Source: an uncultured Bacteroidales bacterium (lineage in GTDB: Bacteria; Bacteroidota; Bacteroidia; Bacteroidales; F082). From it: a stretch of DNA of 23,956 bases. Positions 8,501-16,100 of the stretch are shown one piece after another (positions within the stretch are counted from its first letter, which is position 1; each line of letters begins with the position of its first letter). A program made the translations under genes and the position numbers. The notes beneath the pieces are model-generated. The model was given only the letters and a program-made list of their open reading frames with translations, had not been told where the DNA came from and searched no databases. The stretch lies in NCBI GenBank assembly GCA_937902805.1, contig CALEMB010000160.1:1-23956 (forward strand), written 5' to 3'.

Positions 8501-11500
8501 TATATTCTGGAACTGTTTATGGCGACCTTTATGGTGGCGGCCATGGTCTGGATGGCGCATCAGCCGACGTTTGGGGACCGGTGACGGTCACGGTCTACGG
8601 AGTCAGTGTGATTCGATACAATGTGTCTTCCACTGAAACGAAGGGCGGCCGTGTTTTCGGATGTAATAACCTCAATGGTACCCCTAAAACCAGCACATTG
8701 GTTGATATTAAAGGAGGCGTAGTTGATTACAGTGTCTTCGGCGGCGGCAACCTAGCCAACGCGACAATAGACACTCATGTCATTGTCGAGGGTGGCACTG
8801 TTAATGATGTGTATGGTGGCGGTGCCTATGCCAGCACAGGAGCGACAATTGTGGACATCCTTGACGGCATAGTTGAAGGAAATGTCTATGGTGGATGTTT
8901 GGGCGGTGAGAAAAACGAAACTACCTATGTGCCCGCTGTTAACGGGGATGCCACTGTTAATATTGGTTCTGGCACGGTGGCTACTTCTGGGGAATATGAA
9001 GGTTTTACTACAACTCCTAATAATGGCAATGCCACTTTCATAGGCGGTTCGATTTATGGCGGCAACGATGCCAAGGGTTCGCCGACAGGCATTGCCACTG
9101 TGAACATCTACAAGACAGCCCACACCGATGGCACTGGTAACAACACTGTGACGGGAGACTACTATGCCATTATGGGTGTATACGGCGGCGGCAACGAGGC
9201 CGACTTCATCGGAACGGAGTCCCATGTGAACGTCTACGGTTGCGACAATACCATCGATCGTGTGTTCGGCGGCGGCGACGAGGCATCGTCGAATACGGTG
9301 TATACCATGATTCAGGGTGGTCGTATCAATCAGGTGTATGGCGGCGGTAACGGTTATCTTTCTGAAATCGAAGTTTCTGACATTGCAGCCAATATCTATG
9401 GCAGTGTCAACCTGAGCATCCACGGTGGCAACATCAATCAAGTGTTTGGCGCCGGTAACGAGAAAGGAACCATATCGGGTGCCATCAACCTTACGATTGA
9501 CGGTAATGGCCCTTGCGGAGGTTTGGATGTGACCGAGCTCTTCTGCGGCAGCAACTTGGCCGACATTGGTACTGCCCAAAATCCTGTCTACCTCAACTCC
9601 ACGATTGGTTGCAACGCCACCTTTGGCGATATCTATGGCGGCTGCAACCTGGCCGACATCACCGGTGATGTCAGCCTCACCATCAAAGGCAGCACCATTG
9701 CCAACGTCTATGCCGGTTCGAAAGGTCAAGCGGCTGTAACAGCTGACCCCGACAATGGTATAGATGAAGTTGAGGCCAAGGCCGCTAATATCAGCGGCAG
9801 CGTCACCCTCAATCTCTACGGCGGCAGTGTTGGTAATGCCTTCGGAGGCAGCAACATCAACGGCAACGTCGGCGGCAAAATTACTGTCAATATGGACTGG
9901 AGTAGTAATACATGCGAGACCCCCAGTCTCACCAACCTCTACGGAGCCAGCAACCTGGCCACCTACACTCCAACCACGCCCGGCGCTTACCCCGAAGTCA
10001 ATATCATCCACGGCACCGTCAGCGGCAGTGTCTATGGTGGTGGAAAGGGTGACGTCAACGATGCTACCAAGGGCGTCGTTACCTCCAATCCCAAGGTGAC
10101 CATCGGCGACAACAATGACAGCCATCTGGTTATTGTTACCGGCAATGTCTACGGTGGCGGCGATGCTGCTGCCGTGACGGGCAGCACCACGGTTGAATAC
10201 AAGGACAACAACGCCAACAGCACGGTGGGCAAGCTCTTTGGCGGCGGTAACGCTGCGGGTGTATCTAGCACCGCCAGCGTCACACTCACTTCTGGCACTG
10301 TTACCCAGGGCCTCTACGGCGGCTGTAACTCCAGCGGCACGGTGGGCGGCAACATCACAGTGGCCCTCAACGGGGGCACTGTGGGTGTCGATGGCACCAC
10401 TACCGACGTGGTCTATGGTGGCGGCTTTGGTCATTCGACCAACACCACTGGCAATATAGGCCTGACCCTGAACGGCACCACTGTCTATGGCAACCTCTAT
10501 GGCGGCTCGGCCCTTGGTGCTGTTGGCGCTACAACGGTCACCCTCAGTGCCGACGGCCTCCATGGCATGCTCTTTGGCGGTGGCATGGGTTCGGACAGTG
10601 GCGATGCGACTCGGGCCACAACCAATGGCGACATTATTATCAACTACAATGTGGCCAATACCAACCTCACTGGCTTCTACGGCGGTGCCAAAGTCAACGG
10701 CACGGTGGCAGGCGACATCACGGTGAATGTCAATGCCAGTGTCGGTTTCTCAGGAACTGGAGGCAATATCGACATTTTTGGCGGAGGCCTAGGTGAGCAT
10801 ACCTCTACTACTGGCGATGTGGAAGTCTTCATCAATAGCGGCGACCTCTATGGCGATGTCTATGGCGGTTCGGCTTTGGGTAGTGTCAATGATGCCGATG
10901 ACCAAACCACCGTCACCTTGACCGGCGGTACCATCCATGGTGACCTTTATGGTGGCGGTTTGGGTGATAATGATAATGCAGCAGCGGTTAATGGTGCAGT
11001 GCAGGTGAACGTCAATGGTGGCACGGTGACCAATGTATTTGGCTGCAACAACGTCAATGGAGCTCCGCAAAGCACGGTGCAAGTCAATATTAATGAGACA
11101 AATCCTAATACCATGTTTGTCACCGATGTTTACGGCGGCGGCAACCATGCTGCCTATAGTGGCTCTCCCGACGTGAACATCATCAACGGCACGGTGAGCG
11201 GCAACGTCTATGGCGGCGGTAACGACATTACCACTGCCAACGCGGGTATCCTCAACAGCGATGTGGTGATGACCGGCGGCACCGTCCTCGGCGGCATCTA
11301 CGGCGGTTGTAACCTGAATGGCACCGTTACAGGTATCTCCGAGGTGAATATCCTCGGCGGTGTAATCGGCTCTCAAGACTTGCTCAATGCGAGAACCACT
11401 GCCAATGTCTTTGGCGGCGGCTTGGGTGAGAATACCCAAGTGAATGGTGATGTCACTGTTACCATCAGCCGTGCCAGTGGCAACAATGCACCAGCCGCAC

Positions 11501-13119
11501 CTACGATTTATGGCGATGTTTACGGCGGATCGGCTCTCGGCAATGTCAATACCGAAAACGGATCGTACACCACCACTGTCAACATCCTTGACGGTATACT
11601 CAAGTCAAATCCAGAGCAGTGTCTGATCCCTGGAACGACCGATAGGTACTACTATATTTACCATGGTGGCAACGTCTATGGAGGCGGCTTGGGCAGAAAA
11701 GCTGATTCTGAGCATAGTGTCACAGCTGTGGAAGCCAAGGTTTTCGGTGCAGTGACGGTCAACATCGGCTCGGGTACGGTGCAACCTTCCGGCGACGAGT
11801 ATGCTGGCTATACCACAACCCCAAATACGGGCAACGCCACCATCTGCGGCAATGTCTATGGCTGCAACAACGCCAACGGCTCGCCCGAACAGAATGTCAC
11901 GGTGAATATCTTTAAAACGGCGCATACCCCTGACAACGAGTTTGAAAATGGCACGGGTTATGCCATCGCCAACGTATTCGGCGGCGGCAACGAAGCCGAC
12001 TACACGGCATCGGGTATGACGGCGTCGGTCAATGTCTATGGCTGCGACAACACCATCGAGCGCAGCTTCGGTGGCGGTAACGCGGCTGCGGCTCCCCATG
12101 TGGCTACCTTCATCCAAGGCGGACGTTTTGCCCAAGTCTTCGGTGGCGGTAATGGTGAGAGAGGTTCTTCCTATGGTGCAAATATCACTAACGGTATCGA
12201 ACTGACCATCCACGGCGGAAATGTCGGACAGTTCTTCGGCGGCAGTAACCAAAACGGTGTCGTTACAGGATCACTCAGCACCACTGTGGACAATAACGGT
12301 CCTTGCGATGGCGACCTGACGATTACAGAATTCTTCTGCGGTGGCAACTTCGTCAATATTAATGGCGATTTGGAGACCACCATCACTTGTAGCGATGGCA
12401 TGAATGTCACCAGTCTCTATGGCGGCTGCAACATGGCCAACATCACAGGTCATGTCGTGCTCAATCTTTATGGTGGTAATTACACCAATGTCTATGGTGG
12501 CTCGAAGGGCGACTTGGCCAGCTTAGGCTCGGGACATATTGACCAAGCAGCCAACATCGGTCAATATGTTACCCTCAACCTGTATGGCGGCACCATTGAG
12601 AATGCCTATGGTGGCAGCAATGTCAATGGCAACATTGGTGGTGTCATCACCGTCAATGTGCTTGACGAGGAAGACCCTGTTTGCCCGCTCCATATCACCA
12701 ACATTTACGGCGGCAGTAATATGACGAACTATACACCCACAGGTTCCAATGTCATTAGTCCCGTGGTCAATGTGATTCATGCCAAATACGGTATTGGCGG
12801 CAATGTCTATGGTGGCTCGATGGGTGTTAGTGGCACGGAAGTTGATGTAATGGCCAATCCTTTGGTGAACATCGGATATGATGCGAGCTTGAATGGATAC
12901 ATTCCATCGACGGGTGCTAATGCTTACACAGTACCTCTTTCTCCTCGCGCCATCGTAGCGGGTAGTGTTTTCGGCGGCGGCGACGCAGCCAAGGTACAAG
13001 GCAATACAGCCATCTTCCTTAGGAACAAAGCCAAGGTGTTCGGCAACGTCTATGGCGGTGGTAACATGGGAGAGGTTACGGGAGATACTAAGGTGATTGT
13101 CAATGGAGCGGATCAATAA
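5572..13119 (+). CDS. Giant exported protein built almost wholly of YGGG coils (2515 aa)
   Basis: No named family is recognised. A signal peptide (1-26, AMA|Q) leads directly into the first coil, GNVFGGGNEAMVGGN. By hand count about 74 coils follow, on average 34 residues apart. Each has an aromatic-Gly-Gly core, a short polar turn, then a V/T/I-alternating strand and often GGTV, as expected for a beta-solenoid (inference). Three ordered super-repeat units lie at residues 380-748, 1160-1513 and 2094-2435, with linker blocks between them. Cysteines recur at fixed places (FGCNN, CDNT, YGGCN, CPL). No catalytic motif, anchor or sorting domain is seen. VIAC at 19-22 fits a lipobox loosely, but the AMAQ site further on looks more ordinary for this phylum. 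It starts 48 bases after the previous stop with an A/T-rich gap and no Shine-Dalgarno site. An adhesin or fibre role is inference. Confidence 0.93.
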   Translation: MNKVSKRHIKLIMTLAMLVIACAAMAQRTDTPSSVTVGGNVFGGGNEAMVGGNCTVIINQDHATITHDVYGGGALAKVNTIDGTTLTTGKSTNVTLMRGIVEGDLYGGGLGDNTSGSEVAADVLGPVTVTIEGGTVAGSVFGCNNLYGAPQSTVTVNVVNDLSGVTMTLHNVYGGGNLAAYSNNGNNYPEVNIKHGTVDGSVFGGGLGATAVVTGNPQVTIGDDVAEHTAIVNNNVYGGGDLAVVTGSTTVTVQNAHSQVGIDVYGGGNQADVLHSTTVHINNGTIGQDVYGGGAFADVGTSNSDQTTVNILGGTVTRDIYGGGLGQTAVDDNPETPDDDESLPDIVALVNGVVHVNIGTVDNTDPENPAYSGAATIGGCVFGCNNINGTPKNNVFVDVYGTAHTSANTYPNPEPTLDQLLIPAADNAYAIKAVYGGGNKAAYAPVDNDKTAQVHVYSCVNTIQTVYGGGNAANATKVHTIIDGGRFDRVFGGGNGYSETGNHDYPGLPNYNPGANVTVSATTEIHGGLFRQVFGGSNQYGDVANASLAIDSQSGCSELIGEAFGGANEANITGNVTTTLGCSNVRYGNFYGGSNLADITGNVTLNVNGGYYTSVFGGSKGRLDDNTVSPAISAKAANITGDVTLNLYGGIMTNAFGGSDVNGNIGGKITVNLDDAENPTCPLVVHNIYGGGRDASYTPNTPGAYPVVNLIKGTVSTYVENEVTKGGLVFGGGLGETAEVTSNPKVNLQGGVVQTAIFGGGEAAPVTGNPVINANYGTAPTIHGGGWGSTAIVTGNPSVVVNETNGKTLTVTSVYGGGDAALVTGNTIVDLIVGTLANAFGGGNQAGVSGTASVNLTGASVTSGLYGGCNTSGIVTGNATVNVTGGTVGTPAEGTLGEEDYVAPVPANIYGGGLGANTRMSGDVAVNIGATDGEATPTYSGTAIIYGDVYGGSAKGKTNCNADGDAQNGSAKTDVNLYSGTVYGDLYGGGHGLDGASADVWGPVTVTVYGVSVIRYNVSSTETKGGRVFGCNNLNGTPKTSTLVDIKGGVVDYSVFGGGNLANATIDTHVIVEGGTVNDVYGGGAYASTGATIVDILDGIVEGNVYGGCLGGEKNETTYVPAVNGDATVNIGSGTVATSGEYEGFTTTPNNGNATFIGGSIYGGNDAKGSPTGIATVNIYKTAHTDGTGNNTVTGDYYAIMGVYGGGNEADFIGTESHVNVYGCDNTIDRVFGGGDEASSNTVYTMIQGGRINQVYGGGNGYLSEIEVSDIAANIYGSVNLSIHGGNINQVFGAGNEKGTISGAINLTIDGNGPCGGLDVTELFCGSNLADIGTAQNPVYLNSTIGCNATFGDIYGGCNLADITGDVSLTIKGSTIANVYAGSKGQAAVTADPDNGIDEVEAKAANISGSVTLNLYGGSVGNAFGGSNINGNVGGKITVNMDWSSNTCETPSLTNLYGASNLATYTPTTPGAYPEVNIIHGTVSGSVYGGGKGDVNDATKGVVTSNPKVTIGDNNDSHLVIVTGNVYGGGDAAAVTGSTTVEYKDNNANSTVGKLFGGGNAAGVSSTASVTLTSGTVTQGLYGGCNSSGTVGGNITVALNGGTVGVDGTTTDVVYGGGFGHSTNTTGNIGLTLNGTTVYGNLYGGSALGAVGATTVTLSADGLHGMLFGGGMGSDSGDATRATTNGDIIINYNVANTNLTGFYGGAKVNGTVAGDITVNVNASVGFSGTGGNIDIFGGGLGEHTSTTGDVEVFINSGDLYGDVYGGSALGSVNDADDQTTVTLTGGTIHGDLYGGGLGDNDNAAAVNGAVQVNVNGGTVTNVFGCNNVNGAPQSTVQVNINETNPNTMFVTDVYGGGNHAAYSGSPDVNIINGTVSGNVYGGGNDITTANAGILNSDVVMTGGTVLGGIYGGCNLNGTVTGISEVNILGGVIGSQDLLNARTTANVFGGGLGENTQVNGDVTVTISRASGNNAPAAPTIYGDVYGGSALGNVNTENGSYTTTVNILDGILKSNPEQCLIPGTTDRYYYIYHGGNVYGGGLGRKADSEHSVTAVEAKVFGAVTVNIGSGTVQPSGDEYAGYTTTPNTGNATICGNVYGCNNANGSPEQNVTVNIFKTAHTPDNEFENGTGYAIANVFGGGNEADYTASGMTASVNVYGCDNTIERSFGGGNAAAAPHVATFIQGGRFAQVFGGGNGERGSSYGANITNGIELTIHGGNVGQFFGGSNQNGVVTGSLSTTVDNNGPCDGDLTITEFFCGGNFVNINGDLETTITCSDGMNVTSLYGGCNMANITGHVVLNLYGGNYTNVYGGSKGDLASLGSGHIDQAANIGQYVTLNLYGGTIENAYGGSNVNGNIGGVITVNVLDEEDPVCPLHITNIYGGSNMTNYTPTGSNVISPVVNVIHAKYGIGGNVYGGSMGVSGTEVDVMANPLVNIGYDASLNGYIPSTGANAYTVPLSPRAIVAGSVFGGGDAAKVQGNTAIFLRNKAKVFGNVYGGGNMGEVTGDTKVIVNGADQ
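5881..6189 (+). repeat. Short ordered block, copy 1 (GAPQSTV type)
   Basis: The coils run GDLYGGGLGDN, then a GPVTVTIEGGTV strand, VFGCNN with GAPQSTV, NVYGGGNLAAYS and GTVDGSVFGGG. The same order, including the rare GAPQSTV and AAYS words, recurs at 10942-11220. It resembles the start of the large super-repeat but continues differently after FGCNN. Confidence 0.75.
6709..7815 (+). repeat. Super-repeat unit 1
   Basis: The ordered anchors are VFGCNN, GTAHT, YAIKAVYGGGNKAAY, a CVNTI strand, DGGRFDRVFGGGNG, an IHGG coil, SGC, NLADITGNVTLN, VFGGSKG, AANITGDVTLNLYGG, NAFGGSDVNGNIGG, CPLVVHNIYGGG, YTPNTPGAYP and a closing NPKV strand. All but a few recur in units 2 to 5 in the same order, which sets the unit limits used here. 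Confidence 0.85.
8011..8439 (+). repeat. Linker block, copy 1
   Basis: The order is VYGGGDAALVTGN, GGGNQAGVSGTASVNLTG, GLYGGCNTSGIVTGN, GGTVG, NIYGGGLG, VNIGA, YSGTAIIYGDVYGGSAKG. The same order appears at 10147-10518, 17337-17738 (altered first half) and 19074-19475. In both genes the block lies between or beside the super-repeat units. Confidence 0.8.
9049..10110 (+). repeat. Super-repeat unit 2
   Basis: It carries the anchor series: YGGNDAKGSP, KTAHT, YYAIMGVYGGGNEA, YGCDNTIDRVFGGGDEA, QGGRINQVYGGGNG, IHGGNINQVFGAGN, NGPC, FCGSNLADI, LADITGDV, VYAGSKG, AANISGSVTLNLYGG, NAFGGSNINGNVGGKITVN, YTPTTPGAYP and NPKVTIGD. It differs from the others in lacking the Cys in the first coil (YGGN instead of FGCN). 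Confidence 0.85.
10147..10518 (+). repeat. Linker block, copy 2
   Basis: The anchors are VYGGGDAAAVTGS, FGGGNAAGVSSTASVTLTSG, GLYGGCNSSGTVGGN, GGTVG, VVYGGGFG and NLYGGSALG. The YSGTAIIYGD portion of the other copies is replaced by a shorter stretch, which accounts for the smaller length. Confidence 0.8.
10942..11220 (+). repeat. Short ordered block, copy 2 (GAPQSTV type)
   Basis: The block reads GDLYGGGLGDN, AAVNGAVQVNVNGGTV, VFGCNN with GAPQSTV, DVYGGGNHAAYS and NGTVSGNVYGGG. It matches the block at 5881-6189 coil for coil, about 5 kb upstream in the same gene. Confidence 0.75.
11851..12876 (+). repeat. Super-repeat unit 3
   Basis: The anchors are VYGCNNANGSP, KTAHT, GYAIANVFGGGNEADY, YGCDNTIERSFGGGNAA, QGGRFAQVFGGGNG, IHGGNVGQFFGGSN, NGPC, FFCGGN, LYGGCNMANITG, VYGGSKG, AANIGQYVTLNLYGG, NAYGGSNVNGNIGG, CPLHITNIYGGSN, NYTPTG and NPLVNIG. 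It is the last unit of the second protein; only the first two coils of a linker block follow before the stop. Confidence 0.85.
12967..13116 (+). repeat. Terminal coil pair of the second protein
   Basis: It reads VFGGGDAAKVQGN and then KAKVFGNVYGGGNMGEVTG, closing with a VIVNG strand at the stop. It aligns with the end of the first protein (5356-5520). Its first coil also matches the start of the linker blocks (VYGGGDAA), so the protein ends where another linker block would begin. Confidence 0.7.
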
Positions 13120-13130
13120 TATATTAAATT

Positions 13131-13136
13131 AAGGAG
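13131..13136 (+). promoter_or_regulatory. Shine-Dalgarno site before the third gene
   Basis: AAGGAG lies six bases before a TTG at 13143 and twelve before the ATG at 13149, in the same frame. Spacing favours the TTG and codon preference favours the ATG. The two starts differ by only two residues, upstream of the signal peptide core. The other genes of the operon have no such site. Confidence 0.5.
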
Positions 13137-13148
13137 TGGTTTTTGAAA

Positions 13149-16100
13149 ATGATACAGAACAACATTAATGTAATAGGTGTAATGAGAACATCGCGGCGTT
13201 TGGCTGTGGGTTGTCTTTTGCTCTTTTTCATGTGTGGAAGCATGATGGCGCAGAATGACACCCCCTTTGTCATCAAGAAGGGCGACAACTACTTGGCGCA
13301 TGTGAAAATCGAAGAGGAATATGTGCTGCAAAGCGCTAGCACATTCAATCCTTCTACCTGTTTATGGTACTCAGGACCTACCTACAACCCCACGGGATAC
13401 ACCCACAATTATTATTTCGAGGACGATGCGCACAACCTGCGGTTTCTTGCTGCTCCGTTGGAACCCAACGGCGAATTGTCGCTGTCCGCTTCTTTGCCTT
13501 CGGTATCACTGTTGCGCAACACCGACCAGGTCTATTACTTCTACAACTGGGACCCCGAAACCCATTTGAATGGTGTGCCTGAAGGTGGTGGCGTGGCCAG
13601 AGGTAAACGGTATTATGTTAGTACCCAGGAAGAATGCCAAACTTGTGGTGATAACAATGGTGCCAGCTGGTACGTGCCTCAAACGGGAAATCCCCAATGT
13701 TGGGAAGTGTACTGGATTGAGAATCAAGAAAACAACTGGAAATTGTCGTCGGCTTCGAGTTACAATATCACGACGGGTAAGGCTGCCCGCTACCGCAAAG
13801 TGACCGTCACGGAGCATGAGAAAGAAATCACAGCAGGTGGTCTGACCTCTTTGACAGTCCCGTCAGAGATGAATTTCCAAGAGAATCCTCTTTCATCGGC
13901 GGTTCTTTCGGCTCTAGTAGGTAGTCCATATAGCTACATTCCTGCCTATGCCAATTATGTTTTCTTGGAGAATGGCTCAGAGTCTGTTCACAACTATTGG
14001 GGCAATACTGACCATGGGGGCACCCCTCCCGGTGCAATCGAAAATGTCGCCATCGGAAGTAAGAATTACCAATGGACCATTTCTGGCGACGGCGTGGAAT
14101 ACCTTTCCTTCAATTCAGGTTCTGATGTGAACACGAGTACCGATGAGTTACCGACGCTCTATTACCGTGTTCCAAACAACACCGGCCATAAGATGGCCAC
14201 GATAACCGTCACTGTTACTTACACTGCCCAAAACGAGCAAACCACACAGACACGCTCGGCAACGGTTTTGGTAAAGACCCCTTGCGGGAATCCGTCACAG
14301 GCTGCGGCACCAGTGGTTACCTATACGGGTGTCACCGTGTCATGGGCTGCCACCGCCGCGAAATATAAAGTGGATTGGAAAAAGCACGCGGATGAAAACT
14401 ATGGTACTCCTGTCGAAGTAATAGGTGCTTCCTCATACACTATTATTGGTTTGGACTATCAAACCCAATACGATTACAGAGTGACTGCCTATTGTGGTGA
14501 AAATTATGAGACCCCTCCAACAAGTCCAACGGGTACATTCACTACAAAAGCTGAGCCTGGCCTGTTGGTCAATGGCGCCATCTTCGGTGGCGGACGTATG
14601 GCCAACGTGGGCGGCAAGACCGAGGTGGTCATTGTCAACTGCGACAGCATCGGGGCTATCTATGGCGGCAACGATATTGCTGGTGAAGTGGAGGGTGGCG
14701 ACGGTTCCATCATCAAGTTGGGTGTCAACTCGGGCGATGCATATGCTTCCTATGGCACTACTCCGAACAATGGCAAAATCAGGGTCAGCTCGGTGTATGG
14801 TGGCGGCAATGGCTACTACACTTACGACGGCTACGAGCCTGGTATAGAAATAGGTACCACGGTGCTTACTGACCGACAATTCCACTCCAGCGTTACCGAA
14901 GTAGGGGGAGGTGATAGTTATGCCACATCGGGTGTCATTCCCACTATCAGTAAGACCGCTATTATGGTGACCAACGATAAAGTCAAGGTCGATTCCATCT
15001 TTGGAGGCGCCAAGAATGCGTTCCTTACATATAATGGTACTAACGCTGAACCAGATGGTTCACTCATTACCATCAACGGCGGCACCATTATGGCCGTGTT
15101 TGGCGGCAACAACTTTGGCGGCAAGCAAGGCTATGGCCTGCACCATATTGTGGTCAACGGAACGACTACTTGTCTTACGAACAGCAATGGTCAGCCTCAG
15201 GCAGGAACGCTTGGGCATCAATTTGGCCACGACTTTGGTATAGGTTACCTTTTTGGCGGTGGTAACAAAGTGTATGGCTCTACTACGAACATCGAAATCT
15301 TTGGTGGCCAGACCGACAATGTGTTTGGTGGCGGCAACTCAGCCGATGTGTATGCAGCCAACGTAACGGTAAATTGCTCCTTGGATGCCTATTCAAGCAA
15401 TTACACCTTCGGCAACACCTACACTAACGCCATCCCGACCTCATATCAGAGCGGAGCTATCTCCATCAAGGATGATTATGAATGGGATGGCAAGGATATT
15501 TACAATGTGCGAAACCTTTATGGCGGCAACAACATGGAGCATATGGCCAGTGTGCCTACTGTCACTTTGACCTCGGGTTGCGTGGGTACGGTGTATGGCG
15601 GCGGCAATGCAGGCGACATGCTGGCGTCTACTGCCGGTTCCATCGACGAGGACGATGACAATAGCACTCCCGCCATTTCATTCAATTATAGCACTAAAGT
15701 TATTTTGAACAGTGCCAACATCATTGCTGACTATCTCTATGGCGGCTGCCGTATGAGCAATGTTGACTACAGCACATGGGTGCAAATCCAGAATGGTCAT
15801 GTAGGCACCGTATTTGGCGGTTGCAACGTGAGCGGCGACGTGGGCAGCACCCGCGTCAACCCCAGCGCGGCAAGTGGAACAGCAGCTTATCAGGAAGTTC
15901 AAGGTGGCACTTATGTTGAGGCTTCTGGTGGCACCGTTTACAAAAACCTCTTTGCTGGCGGCAACGGCTTTTATCACTGCAACCAGAACTTCCACTATGT
16001 CAGTGGCGTCAACTACACCGATGAAAACTTTGTGGGTATGCTTGTGCCTTCCCATAATGAGACCTATGCTAATGTGAGGACTGGAGCCACCATTAAAGGC

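Noticed and set aside
8752..10563. Open reading frame of 603 codons on the minus strand inside the second gene
   Set aside because: Its translation is a low-complexity A/V/D/I-rich mirror of the coil repeats. G/C-rich coil codons rarely give stops on the opposite strand. It has no signal peptide, known domain or promoter of its own.
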